From Candidatus Gastranaerophilales bacterium (GTDB taxonomy: Bacteria > Cyanobacteriota > Vampirovibrionia > Gastranaerophilales > UBA9579), in the NCBI GenBank assembly GCA_028689995.1, contig JAQVCB010000002.1:1-55669 (forward strand): 55,669 nt of DNA, given 5' to 3'. Below are positions 16,747 through 26,119 of this stretch, in pieces. How positions within the stretch are numbered: position 1 is the first letter of the stretch; the number at the start of each line of letters is the position of its first letter. The translations under genes and the position numbers were made by a program. The notes beneath the pieces were generated by a model that saw only the letters and a program-made list of their open reading frames with translations, was not told the DNA's origin and ran no database searches.

Positions 16747-17514
16747 TTATTTAAAAACTGTTAGAGGCTGCTCAAGTACAACGTTTAACTTACTACCACC
16801 AGGCAATTCAACATTTTTGCCTTTTCTCATTAAAACATAACCAACAACCAATACTCCACCGGTAGCAAAGCATCCAACAAAACCAGCTCCAGCTTCACCA
16901 ATCAGACTAAAAAGTCCTAAACCTGCTATTCCAGCTCCTGTTGAACCAACTGCAACAGTTGCAGCATCTTTAACAATCTGTTTCCTAAAATTATTACCTT
17001 TCAAAGTGCCCGAATTATCAAGAGTCTGGATCTTGGCTAACATTGGAACTTTTTGTCCTCTGGGCGGTTTGATCCCTATCAATTTAACGCTCATTACAGC
17101 ATTTTTTCCAACTCTTCCAGCTTTTTCCAGATATGTAATCTGACCTATTACTTCACTACCTTCAGGAAAAACAATTTTATTACTCGATATAACCGGATCA
17201 GTAAGTGTTGCAGTAAATATGTCTCCTGAGTGCGCATTTGCGGAACTAACTGAAGTGTTAAGTATAATCTTCATAATTGTTCCTGCATGTACATAAACAG
17301 CACTTTGTGGATTAGAATTAAAAGAATAGTTTGGATTTACATCAATTTTCGGTAAATTTGTAATATCAGGAAGCGTCACCTGACTGCTTTGATCAATAGT
17401 TGGAGGAGGAGTGATTTTGTATTCCTGTGCACACGCTGATTGAATAAATGGCATTTGAATACCGATAAAAGAAGTCAATACAACACCAGCTACTAATTTA
17501 TTATAAAATTTCAA
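16747..17514 (-). CDS. Secreted protein with VirB10/TrbI-like beta-barrel domain
   Basis: A 255-residue protein with a signal peptide (residues 1-29, ending SACAQ) and a proline-rich linker. Residues 75-165 contain YVHAGTIMKIILNTSVSS, AHSGDIFTATLTDPV, FPEGSEVIGQITYLEKAGR, which resemble the outer-membrane barrel domain of VirB10/TrbI proteins, where a hydrophobic loop and antenna follow. A glycine-rich hydrophobic stretch at about residues 192-228 could be a membrane hairpin. No other type IV secretion gene is present, so this is probably a stand-alone envelope protein. The family match is by pattern only. Confidence 0.6.
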   Translation of the reverse strand: MKFYNKLVAGVVLTSFIGIQMPFIQSACAQEYKITPPPTIDQSSQVTLPDITNLPKIDVNPNYSFNSNPQSAVYVHAGTIMKIILNTSVSSANAHSGDIFTATLTDPVISSNKIVFPEGSEVIGQITYLEKAGRVGKNAVMSVKLIGIKPPRGQKVPMLAKIQTLDNSGTLKGNNFRKQIVKDAATVAVGSTGAGIAGLGLFSLIGEAGAGFVGCFATGGVLVVGYVLMRKGKNVELPGGSKLNVVLEQPLTVFK

Positions 17515-17844
17515 AATTACACCTTCCTTATTTCAATTAAAATTTATTTATGAAAATATAGACAATTGTTCAACATTTTGTTGCTCTTGTAAAGAATAAG
17601 TATTTGTAACAAACAAAAAACCGCCAAAAATATAGATAAAATCTATATTTTTGGCGGTTTTTGATATTTTGCAATATTGCAAAGTTTCTTAAAAAATATT
17701 TCAGTTCGGGTTCAGTATTTCATGTTAACTCAAATCTCTAATTAACTTTCATCATAAATAGCATTTATTATAGTTATTAATTAGTTTATAAAATTTACAC
17801 GCGTTCTAAAAAACTCGCAATAAATACGTTTCATATATCTGTTT
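17515..17844. other. Intergenic region with a large hairpin
   Basis: Apart from the 22-bp stem at 17616-17662, nothing is recognisable. It must also hold the promoter for the leftward secreted protein gene, which I could not place. Confidence 0.5.
17616..17662. terminator. 22-bp perfect-stem terminator, bidirectional shape
   Basis: AAAAACCGCCAAAAATATAG continues to 17637 and pairs perfectly with 17641-17662 around a 3-base loop. T runs follow on both strands. It would end the AsmA-like/61-residue transcript coming from the right. Confidence 0.75.
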
Positions 17845-18030
17845 CTACTTTGAGTCTTCCTTAATAACAATTACACCTCTGATTATTTTCATGACGCAAG
17901 TTGGAAGAACAACATCGGTAAGACCATCAGCTATATCAATTACGCTTCCTGCCTGTAAAATCTTTTCTTCACCTTTATATGTAAAATTATAATCAGTATC
18001 TCTATCCGATCTTAATGTTATTTTAGCCAT
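17845..18030 (-). CDS. Hypothetical 61-residue protein
   Basis: Starts MAKITLRSDRDTDYNFTYKG at the ATG at 18030; an upstream in-frame TTG at 18093 would add 21 residues but starts inside the intergenic space without a ribosome site. GAGGAG lies 14 bases before the ATG, a little far. The protein is small, beta-rich by appearance and ends in basic/acidic residues. It follows the AsmA-like gene on the same strand and is likely in its operon. I do not recognise a family. Confidence 0.55.
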   Translation of the reverse strand: MAKITLRSDRDTDYNFTYKGEEKILQAGSVIDIADGLTDVVLPTCVMKIIRGVIVIKEDSK

Positions 18031-18102
18031 CTTTAATTCTTTTTCTCCTCTATAGTATTTTCTTAGACTACAACAAAATCTACTCAATATCAAAATCTGT
18101 TT

Positions 18103-21100
18103 TCAATCAAGCCATCTAAAGCTCTTAACAGATTTTGGATCATAAAGATCCCCTTGAATTTCAACAACAAAACGTCTGAATTTCTTCTGTCCAAGACCTA
18201 AAATCGGAATTCTGCTTATTAAAGGAATCATTTCTATAAGTCCTTTACCTCCGGCACCTGGAATAAAGCCAAGTCCCGGCAGATATTCAACAAACGTATT
18301 TATAGATAAACTTCCTAAAGGACCAAGCAACCCTGAAACTTTTTTTGAAACTCTGCCCAAAATAGTCAACTCAGAATCATTTGTTAGCATATTTATTTTT
18401 CCAGACAATAAAAGACTTAGATTCTTACCTTTTGACGCGACATTGTCAGTTGAAAGGATACCTTTTTCCGCAGTTAATTTACCATCTAATTCTTCAAAAT
18501 ATCCTGTCCTCTGCGGGACTATCAGATTTAAAATTGAATTGAGATTAATACCTGCAAGTCCAACTGTTACTGTATTTGCTGCAAGCAGTAAATATTCCAG
18601 TGATCCCAGCCTTGTTAACCTGCCGTCTTTAATACTAAAAGTTGTAATTCCGCTTGCATTTGATATGAGTTCATCTTTTGTTTTTCCTTTGGTATCAAAC
18701 TGAACATTACCTTTTAGAGTCCCGTATACTTCGTTTGGAATATTCAAAAAGATTGTTGCAGCAGCATTTGCGCTCATTCCCTCTACACTCATAGTTCCTG
18801 TTGTTTCAGTACTTTTGATATTATGGATTATTTTACCAGAAGCTTTACCATCCGCAGCTTCCAGATATAAATCTGGTATTGTAAGAAGCCAGTCAGGAGT
18901 TATAGTAAAACTTGATGTAACATTATTAGTAATAAAATTACTGATAATAAACTCATTTGCTTTTATTTGACCGGATTGAACAGTTATTGGCAGTGTTTCA
19001 AATGCTATAGGTTCATTTTCTTCCTGTTTAATTATGGCTTTTTGTACTTTATCCATATTTAACGAAGATGAAGTAATTTCTACATCTCTAACATTTAGCG
19101 GCAAATTAAATGTTTTATCAGCCGTTCCTTTAACCTGTAAATCTGAACCTGCAATATTTATGCTGCTTTCACTTAATAATAAAGTATTATCAGTAAATTC
19201 TACTATGGCATGATTTATTTTAGTATTTTTTGAAGGGATTACATTATTGTTTAACTCAATATTACCTGTTATTTCAGGTGAATAAGCTGCCCCATTAAGA
19301 AATAAATCTGCTTTAACGGTACCTTCTGAGAAAAATGGTTCATCTGTATCAGGCTCAATAAACAGGTTTAAAAGTCTAATATCCATTGGATCTGGATTAA
19401 TAACTTGCAAATTAGTAAAAGCAATGTCTGAAGTCAAAATACCCTCAATTATACCGCTGACATGAAGTATACGTTGAATATGATCAAGAATAATATCAAA
19501 AGTTTCAATATTTATATGATTAATATTGCCATGTGCAGCCAGATTAAAAGTTCTAACTTTATCATTCGGCAGAGATATATCCTTTGGCAGTGTAATGTTA
19601 ACTCCTTTTTCAAGAGTCATTTCAGCTAAAATACACAGATTACTTAAATTCCCCTGAATAGTTGTATTTACAGGAATTTTCCCCTCAGTCTTTATAGGTT
19701 CATCAAGATAAGGGTTTATATATTTATCAATATCTTCTGAATTAACAACAATGGAACCGGTAAGGTTGAAATTTGGTTTAGTTACATAATTTTCAACCTG
19801 TCCGTTAATAAAAAATGAGGATTTTGAAATACGTGAATGCAATGATTTAATATTAATTATGTCCGGTGTAATTGATAAAGTTCCTGTCCTTATACCTAAA
19901 CGTATATTTTGAGGCTTATAGACAGCAGAAACTCTGTTAAATTTTGCATCTATAAAATATTTATCCGGCAGAATTGTAGCTCTTAGCGTTAAATATCCCT
20001 TAAAGTCAGAAAATTCATTTAGATAATTTTTTATTTCTTTGGAAATAAACGGAGTCTTTTTTAACTCGTTAATAACCCTGACATCAAGATTTCTGGAGAC
20101 TATTTTTATTTCAGGATAAATTTTTCCTGTATTCAGTCCTGATATTTGTCCATTAATTTCAGCTTGTCCACCTAAAATATTTGCCTTGACAGACTGAACC
20201 CAGATTTTATTTGCTGTTGCAAAAATCTTTCCACTCAGGATATTAATTGGAAAACCAAGCCTTTTTGTACTTATATTTGTACTTATTATATTGACTTCAG
20301 CATTTTGAAGTATATTTTCACCAATTTGCCCAAATAAATTTATTTTTACCCGGGCATATCCTGATAAATTACTAATATCTTTTAATTGCTCTTTCAAATT
20401 TTTTAAAGCAGGACTTTGTCTCAGGATATTATAAAAATTTGAAAGATTTACTCTATCCGAAGTTATTGAAGCCTTAATAACATTATTAACAAGCCCTCCA
20501 TCAGCTTTAAAAAGACTATTTGCAATTATTCCCTGTATTTTTTCAAAAAATATATTACCCTGAACGAACCTTATTTTGCCCTGAAGTTTTTCTAAAGGTT
20601 TTACTATACCTTTGAAAGCAATATAAACGTCTGATAAGATTATATTTCCATCAGTTTTTAAATTTGCAGCTGCTCCGGTAAAACCCAAAATGCCGCTTGC
20701 AAAGCCCGATAAATGATTAATATCCTTTAATTTAATATTTATTTTCTCAAAATCAGGGTTTTTAACAATAAAATTATGGATTAAGCCAAGATTCAAACCG
20801 GAAAATGCAGTTTTAATATTAATATTTCCATCAAAATCTGAATATCCGTTAATATTTATTCTGGATTTATCAATAAAGCCTGTAATATCTGTAAATATAA
20901 CTTTTCTTCCGTCAAATACAAGTCTACCACTGGTATTTCTAATAAAATCAGTGAAATTTTCATAAGAAAGAAACAGATTTTTAAAGTCTATACTTCCGTA
21001 GAAATCTGGCTTTTGAACTTTTCCTTTTATTGAAATATCGGCGTTCAAATCTCCATCAACAGCATATTTACGAAATTCAACAATACTATTGTCTGGAAGT

Positions 21101-22176
21101 TTAAAATTATCAGGCAATATTGGCAGTAATTTATTTAATTTTAATTTTTTCACAGCTAAATTCAAGTTTAAAACAGCATTTTTGCTTGTAAAATTATTTA
21201 TTATACCGGTTAAAAATAGGTCTATATCTTTCCCTTTCAGGGATAGCTCCTTCACATTTAATTGATCATTTTGAACAATACCTTTTACAAGGATTTTTCC
21301 TGTGTTTTCAGCGCCAGTTTTAGATTTTAAGAGTATTTCAGCATAAATAGCACGGGGTATAATTTTCGATTTTTTCATACTTATATTGAATTTAAGATCA
21401 TGAAATCTTATAGAATTCATCAAATAAAATTGTTTACCAATATAACTTTTAAACATTTCAGGATATAAATCCTTGATCTGACCAGTTAAAACAGGTTCAT
21501 TAGCCAGTATATTATTTATTTTTAGTGGAAGTTTAGAAGCATAATTAATGTTAAACTCTGTATTAGGCTTATTAACAGATATAATTTGACCATTAACATC
21601 CAATTTTATATATTTTAAAGGATCAAAATCAGAAATTTTTACATTTTTACCGGTAAGTAAAAATTTGCTTTCAGGTTGCACATACTGATCTTTAATTAAC
21701 AATTTATAATTATTTATTCTGATATTAGTGTCTATTAATTTTGTTTCCAGTTCACCCTTTTTTCTCTTTGCAAGAAGAATCTGTTGAATATCTGTTTGTC
21801 CGCTTTTAAACCGTGTAATATTTGCATCAAAATTATTTACTCTGATTTTTCTAATAATAATCTGCTTTTTAAGAAAACCGGAAAAAGGAATCTCAACAGT
21901 TCCTCTATCAGCAGAAATAAAATTCCTTCCGTCTGAATGTTTTACTCTTCCCTCTGTAAAAGAAACCTTTATTCCCATAAATATCATTGAAGAATCGAGT
22001 TTTGCAATTTTTAAGGGCAGACCTGTTCTCTTCTCAAATCTCTCTTCAATTAAAGGCCTATATTTATCAATATTTATAAGCTTTGGCACAGCTAAAAAAT
22101 AAAATAAAACGGCAATTATTACCAATAATGTAATTATTGCCACTTTCAAATATTTGGAAATTCTATAATTAGACAT
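18103..22176 (-). CDS. AsmA/TamB-like envelope protein (bridge-like lipid transporter family)
   Basis: A 1357-residue protein with one N-terminal inner-membrane helix (about residues 12-32) followed by VPKLINIDKYRPLIEERFEK, the AsmA start pattern (helix, then K/R and a TGLPLKI motif). The rest is a long periplasmic stretch of repeated beta segments, typical of repeating-beta-groove proteins thought to carry phospholipids from inner to outer membrane. The C-terminal 200 residues have the AsmA-like C domain (LKGNVQFDTKGKTKDEL, FSIKDGRLTRLGSLEYLL). It implies a two-membrane cell. A 61-residue gene follows in the same orientation. Confidence 0.85.
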   Translation of the reverse strand: MSNYRISKYLKVAIITLLVIIAVLFYFLAVPKLINIDKYRPLIEERFEKRTGLPLKIAKLDSSMIFMGIKVSFTEGRVKHSDGRNFISADRGTVEIPFSGFLKKQIIIRKIRVNNFDANITRFKSGQTDIQQILLAKRKKGELETKLIDTNIRINNYKLLIKDQYVQPESKFLLTGKNVKISDFDPLKYIKLDVNGQIISVNKPNTEFNINYASKLPLKINNILANEPVLTGQIKDLYPEMFKSYIGKQFYLMNSIRFHDLKFNISMKKSKIIPRAIYAEILLKSKTGAENTGKILVKGIVQNDQLNVKELSLKGKDIDLFLTGIINNFTSKNAVLNLNLAVKKLKLNKLLPILPDNFKLPDNSIVEFRKYAVDGDLNADISIKGKVQKPDFYGSIDFKNLFLSYENFTDFIRNTSGRLVFDGRKVIFTDITGFIDKSRININGYSDFDGNINIKTAFSGLNLGLIHNFIVKNPDFEKINIKLKDINHLSGFASGILGFTGAAANLKTDGNIILSDVYIAFKGIVKPLEKLQGKIRFVQGNIFFEKIQGIIANSLFKADGGLVNNVIKASITSDRVNLSNFYNILRQSPALKNLKEQLKDISNLSGYARVKINLFGQIGENILQNAEVNIISTNISTKRLGFPINILSGKIFATANKIWVQSVKANILGGQAEINGQISGLNTGKIYPEIKIVSRNLDVRVINELKKTPFISKEIKNYLNEFSDFKGYLTLRATILPDKYFIDAKFNRVSAVYKPQNIRLGIRTGTLSITPDIINIKSLHSRISKSSFFINGQVENYVTKPNFNLTGSIVVNSEDIDKYINPYLDEPIKTEGKIPVNTTIQGNLSNLCILAEMTLEKGVNITLPKDISLPNDKVRTFNLAAHGNINHINIETFDIILDHIQRILHVSGIIEGILTSDIAFTNLQVINPDPMDIRLLNLFIEPDTDEPFFSEGTVKADLFLNGAAYSPEITGNIELNNNVIPSKNTKINHAIVEFTDNTLLLSESSINIAGSDLQVKGTADKTFNLPLNVRDVEITSSSLNMDKVQKAIIKQEENEPIAFETLPITVQSGQIKANEFIISNFITNNVTSSFTITPDWLLTIPDLYLEAADGKASGKIIHNIKSTETTGTMSVEGMSANAAATIFLNIPNEVYGTLKGNVQFDTKGKTKDELISNASGITTFSIKDGRLTRLGSLEYLLLAANTVTVGLAGINLNSILNLIVPQRTGYFEELDGKLTAEKGILSTDNVASKGKNLSLLLSGKINMLTNDSELTILGRVSKKVSGLLGPLGSLSINTFVEYLPGLGFIPGAGGKGLIEMIPLISRIPILGLGQKKFRRFVVEIQGDLYDPKSVKSFRWLD

Positions 22177-22331
22177 CCTGAACCTGGTTTTTATCTACTG
22201 CTACGTGGATACCTAATTATCTTAAGTCCAAGTTAAATCACGGTTAATAGTATAATTAACCATACTTTATTACCCGCATGGAGTTGCCTATAAAGTTATT
22301 TGCTTAAATAAACTGCAAATTATCTATATAA

Positions 22332-22373
22332 AATATTTCAAGTGGGAAATATATATTTCCCACTTGAAATATT
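22332..22373. promoter_or_regulatory. 42-bp perfect palindrome, probable operator
   Basis: AATATTTCAAGTGGGAAATA (22332-22351) begins a perfect inverted repeat centred between 22352 and 22353 with no mismatch. Its right arm contains TTGAAA (22364-22369), which can serve as the -35 box of the toxin-antitoxin operon with TAAAAT at 22386-22391. AbrB-type antitoxins usually repress their own promoter by binding such sites. Confidence 0.65.
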
Positions 22374-22391
22374 CCCACAATATGGTAAAAT
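22364..22391 (+). promoter_or_regulatory. Promoter of the toxin-antitoxin operon
   Basis: TTGAAA (22364-22369), 16 bases, TAAAAT (22386-22391), 40 bases before the antitoxin ATG. The -35 box is inside the palindrome. Confidence 0.5.
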
Positions 22392-22431
22392 TAAAATAAT
22401 ACACATTAAAAATTTCTTGAGGTAAATAATT

Positions 22432-22701
22432 ATGGCAATAAAAGAAAAGAACTTAAAATTGGATTCTAAAAAAAGAATAACCCTTGGAAAGTTAGTACCT
22501 GATGAAGTGACTTCTTATGCTGTTGAATTTCTTGAAAACGGAACAATAATTCTTAAACCGAGGGTTGAAATACCAGCTGAAGAAGCTTGGCTATTTAAAA
22601 ATAAAAATGTCTTAGAATCGGTTAAAAGAGGATTGGAAGATTCAGCTATTGGTAAAGTATCTAAGCTGGAAAAAGATTTCTGGGATGATATAGAGGAATA
22701 G
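22432..22701 (+). CDS. Type II antitoxin, AbrB/MazE-like
   Basis: An 89-residue protein. Residues 8-40 have the swapped-hairpin pattern LDSKKRITLGKL then YAVEFLENGTIILKP, similar to AbrB/MazE DNA-binding domains. The C-terminal half (AWLFKNKNVLESVKRGLEDS, then DFWDDIEE) is a charged, probably flexible toxin-binding tail. Its stop is one base before the toxin ATG, the usual antitoxin-first order. It would neutralise the toxin and repress the operon through the palindrome at 22332. Confidence 0.82.
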   Translation: MAIKEKNLKLDSKKRITLGKLVPDEVTSYAVEFLENGTIILKPRVEIPAEEAWLFKNKNVLESVKRGLEDSAIGKVSKLEKDFWDDIEE

Positions 22702-22702
22702 A

Positions 22703-22993
22703 ATGCATCAATTAGAATATACCAGTGAAGCTAAAAATAATTTGGTGAAACTCAAGAAAAATGGGCAAATTCAAAAACTTAAAAAAATAAAAAGTACGCT
22801 GGATAAATTACAAGAAGACCCTAGATATCCAGGTTTACATACACATAAATACAAAGCTTTTAAAGGTCAAAATGGAGAAGATATCTTCCAATCGTATATA
22901 GAAAATAAAACTCCATGTGCATATAGGGTGTTTTGGCATTATGGAACTGATAAAGATAGTATAACAATTGTTGCTATAACTCCACATCCATAG
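22703..22993 (+). CDS. Type II toxin, RelE/ParE superfamily
   Basis: A 96-residue toxin with the RelE-fold pattern: EYTSEAKNNLVKLKK, then KSTLDKLQEDPRYPGLHTHK and the core strand FWHYGTDKDSITIVAITPHP. The C-terminal histidine-containing block is typical of relatives annotated as mRNA interferases. One base separates it from the antitoxin. Whether it cuts mRNA or acts on gyrase cannot be told from sequence. Confidence 0.82.
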   Translation: MHQLEYTSEAKNNLVKLKKNGQIQKLKKIKSTLDKLQEDPRYPGLHTHKYKAFKGQNGEDIFQSYIENKTPCAYRVFWHYGTDKDSITIVAITPHP

Positions 22994-23085
22994 TAACTAC
23001 TGAACCACTGTAAATTGGGTTTAATTAACTCAATTGTTATTTTTATACTAAAACGAGTTTATATTTCCGAAGGCTGAACGAGTTA

Positions 23086-23877
23086 TTAAAAACTGATTTG
23101 TTCTGCCTTTTTACAATCGGAAAAGAATTTGCTTCCAACACTAACAAACTTTTCAGGATTTGAGCTGACATAATATTTCCTCGATTCCACACCTGACGTA
23201 TTATTTAAATTCATTTCATTTAATTTTTCTTTTGCTGCACTGACAAGATATTCTCCCGGGTCAATTATTAATCCATTATTATGTGTTATTTCAAATATAA
23301 TATTTTCAAAATAAGGATAATGAGTGCATCCCAGTATGATTTTTTCCACATTTTTTTCAATTAAAGGAGTTATATATTTTGAAATGATTACCCTTGACTC
23401 TTTTTCATTGATTTTCCCTGATTCAACTATTTCAACCAGTCCCGGACATGGAATCTGATAAACTTCCATGCTCGAATCAAGTTTATTTATAGCTCTCTGG
23501 TATGCATTTGATTTTACTGTTGCAGATGTGGCTATTAATCCGATTTTTTTTACATCAAGACTCGCTATATATTGAGCTGTAGGTTTAATTAACCCCAGTA
23601 CAGGGAAATCATATTCTTTTTGAACAATATCAAGAATAACTGATGAACTTGTATTACATGCCATTAATACCATTTTTACATCATTTTTCTTGTACCAGTC
23701 AAGTATTTCTCTGCCAAATCCAAGTAATTGCTCTTTTGATTTCTCCCCATAAGGAACTCTTGCGGTATCTCCAAAATAAATATAATTTTCTTCAGGCATT
23801 TCTGCTGTGAGTTTTTTTAATACAGTAAGTCCTCCGACTCCTGAATCAAAAACTCCTATAGGCCTGTTCATATACAT
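23086..23877 (-). CDS. murI: Glutamate racemase
   Basis: Makes D-glutamate for peptidoglycan from L-glutamate. A 263-residue cytoplasmic enzyme with the substrate motif IGVFDSGVGGLTVL and catalytic cysteines C74 (MACNTSSS) and C184 (LGCTHYPYF). AAGGA lies upstream of the ATG at 23877. The gene begins 12 bases after the amidase stop. In Cyanobacteria murI is also found beside AMIN-domain amidase genes, so the pairing supports a cyanobacterial relative. Confidence 0.96.
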   Translation of the reverse strand: MYMNRPIGVFDSGVGGLTVLKKLTAEMPEENYIYFGDTARVPYGEKSKEQLLGFGREILDWYKKNDVKMVLMACNTSSSVILDIVQKEYDFPVLGLIKPTAQYIASLDVKKIGLIATSATVKSNAYQRAINKLDSSMEVYQIPCPGLVEIVESGKINEKESRVIISKYITPLIEKNVEKIILGCTHYPYFENIIFEITHNNGLIIDPGEYLVSAAKEKLNEMNLNNTSGVESRKYYVSSNPEKFVSVGSKFFSDCKKAEQISF

Positions 23878-23889
23878 TTTTTAATTTCC

Positions 23890-25743
23890 TTATAAATCAC
23901 TCTCATTATTGCCTGACAACTTTAATTCCATAAATTTAATAATACCGTCGGCAATTGCTCTGGCAGTTCTTTCCTGCCTGTCTGATTTTAATAACTGGGA
24001 TCTTTCTATATCATTAGATAGAAAGCCTATTTCTACAAGCACAGCCGGAACATTTGTATGATGAATAACATAAAACATTGAATTCATAACTCCTCTATCA
24101 GGAGAATTTATTAAATTTACCAGCTTATTTTGAATTATTTGAGCCAGTTTCTTACTCCGAGATGTATACCAGTGAGTCTCAATCCCTGTTACATTCTGAC
24201 TTTCGCAGGAATTTACATGAATACTCACAAAAACTTCTGGATTTTCATCATTCGTAATTATTGTTCTTTGTTTTAGTGTGACTGTTTCATCATCTGTCCT
24301 TGTCATTACAACATTAATTCCTGCCTGATTCAAGTAATTTTTAACTATTTTTGCAACTTCAAGAGTAATAGTCTTTTCAAAAACATTTTCACTCAGAGCT
24401 CCCGGCTCGGTGCCTCCATGTCCCGGATCTAACACAACTTTACCTATTGAAGACAGATTATTAACAAACTTAACCGGGACTTTCCTGAATATAAGCTCAA
24501 GGGTTTTGCCATCAAAACTTAATTTTGATTGCACTTTTGTTGATCTTTTAACCGGAAAAGTCCAACAAGATCCGTTTGGATATTTTTCTATAGAGTCAAT
24601 TGATAATCCTTGATATTGGTCGGTTAAAGGAAGATTTGCAATAATATTTTTATTTGGCGCATTGACGTTAAAAAGTTCAATCTTAAATCTATCAGGATAA
24701 TATAACCGTTTTACATGATGAATTATGGGGCTTGTTGCATTTAACGTTACAATTGTTGTCTTTTTATCAACATTACGCACTTCAATTTTTTGAATTTGAC
24801 TGGCAATTTTATTGTTTGGAAGTTCAGTAATGTTTATTTTATCTTTAGGCGTAATGATTATTGTCTGTAAATCCGGGGATATTATAGTTTTATAGTTATC
24901 GGGATTATTTGTTTCTACAACTACTCTAACTGTTTGAGGGTCAAACTGAGCGATTCTTAAAATGTCGCCATTGTTATAAGTAAAAGCCTGAGGGAAATCA
25001 TTAGGCGACAATGCAGTATTTGAAAGATCAAAAACAACCCTTGAAGGATTTTGAAGCACAAAAGGTTCTTTTAATGAAAGTGCCCCTGTACCGGATAATG
25101 TAAGATGACTATTTTTAAACTTTATTGTATTTATAACAAGATCATAAATATTTTGATCAACAACCTGTACCGGAAAGGTTTTGGCTTTATCAGTTAATAT
25201 AATATTACCAAGATCAATAACAGAACTTTCTGTCGGCTGACTTTGATTGCTAATTGATTTTAATTCCGAACCTTCTCCTTGTTTATTATCAAAATCTCTA
25301 TCTGTATAAATTGGTATAATCTCATTTTTCTTGTTTTCAACAGAATTTAATCTTAATATCAGTGAATTTTTTGATTTGCTAATTTTTACCTGCTCCAGAC
25401 TTTTTTGAGTATCAGCAGTAAAAACAAGTCTTACTATATTGGGATATGTTGAAAATTGACTGACTTTAACGTTATTTATAGCAGAATCGGTTATGTCGAT
25501 TGACCTTTTTTTACCGATTAATATTGAATTCGGTAGATCAAAAACAACTCTGTCAGGATTAGAAAGCTTTAATGATTTTATAGTTTCTACATTATTAAAA
25601 TTTGTTCCGTTTATAAATATTAATTTACCTGCATCATCAAATATAACATTTTTTATAACGGAACTATCCTGCGCATTTGCAGTTATAGTAAAAAATATAA
25701 ATACAAAGAGAAATATTAGAATATATAAGGTTCTCTTTATCAT
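23890..25743 (-). CDS. amiC: N-acetylmuramoyl-L-alanine amidase with AMIN domains
   Basis: Cuts the bond between N-acetylmuramic acid and the peptide during cell division and septum splitting. A 617-residue periplasmic protein with signal peptide (1-24, ending ANAQD). AMIN-type repeats are seen around residues 35-135, 205-305 and 325-425 (recurring NPDRVVFDLPN/NPSRVVFDLSN). The Amidase_3 domain covers residues 435-610, with zinc ligands H442 (DPGHGG), E456 and H509 (SIHVNS) and catalytic E571 (VEIGFLSN). All key residues are present. It lies upstream of murI in the same operon. Confidence 0.94.
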   Translation of the reverse strand: MIKRTLYILIFLFVFIFFTITANAQDSSVIKNVIFDDAGKLIFINGTNFNNVETIKSLKLSNPDRVVFDLPNSILIGKKRSIDITDSAINNVKVSQFSTYPNIVRLVFTADTQKSLEQVKISKSKNSLILRLNSVENKKNEIIPIYTDRDFDNKQGEGSELKSISNQSQPTESSVIDLGNIILTDKAKTFPVQVVDQNIYDLVINTIKFKNSHLTLSGTGALSLKEPFVLQNPSRVVFDLSNTALSPNDFPQAFTYNNGDILRIAQFDPQTVRVVVETNNPDNYKTIISPDLQTIIITPKDKINITELPNNKIASQIQKIEVRNVDKKTTIVTLNATSPIIHHVKRLYYPDRFKIELFNVNAPNKNIIANLPLTDQYQGLSIDSIEKYPNGSCWTFPVKRSTKVQSKLSFDGKTLELIFRKVPVKFVNNLSSIGKVVLDPGHGGTEPGALSENVFEKTITLEVAKIVKNYLNQAGINVVMTRTDDETVTLKQRTIITNDENPEVFVSIHVNSCESQNVTGIETHWYTSRSKKLAQIIQNKLVNLINSPDRGVMNSMFYVIHHTNVPAVLVEIGFLSNDIERSQLLKSDRQERTARAIADGIIKFMELKLSGNNESDL

Positions 25744-26119
25744 TTAGTATCCTCAACAGCATTTAAATAATCAAAAATTTGAGATCATTATAATCAAAAT
25801 AGTAAAAACTGGTTTAACTTATGACTGTACGCCTACTCTTCACAGCCATTTCAAACTTCACCAACATTCACGCTTCGCACGAGCCATTATTGCAATAATA
25901 CCACGATTTATATAATTTTAGCCAGTCAGGCTCTTGCAAATAACCGTAAAAAATTAACAACATAAAAAAATTTTTGTTAATTACAGGATAACCGTTTAAA
26001 AGAGATAATAAATCCTCCAATTATTTCAATTTTATAATGTGTATTTTTTGCCTAAATATCGGAATTAATCTATAATTTCTAAATAATGAATATAAATTTT
26101 TAACTAAGGATAATTACTG
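25744..26119. other. Intergenic region between divergent amiC and the 116-residue gene
   Basis: Contains one dispersed repeat (25836-25936) and AT-rich sequence without an ORF. Promoters for both flanking genes should lie here but are not clear. Confidence 0.5.
25836..25936 (-). repeat. Dispersed repeat, AGAGCCTG...CTCGTTCTAA family, copy D
   Basis: Read leftward: AAGAGCCTGACTGGCTAAAA and later GGCTCGTGCGAAGCGTGAA. The right half differs from copies A and B, so it is partly decayed. Confidence 0.68.

Noticed and set aside
16747-17514. Type IV secretion locus suggested by the VirB10/TrbI-like protein
   Set aside because: No VirB4, VirD4 or other mating-pair genes flank it, and the similarity is limited to one domain.
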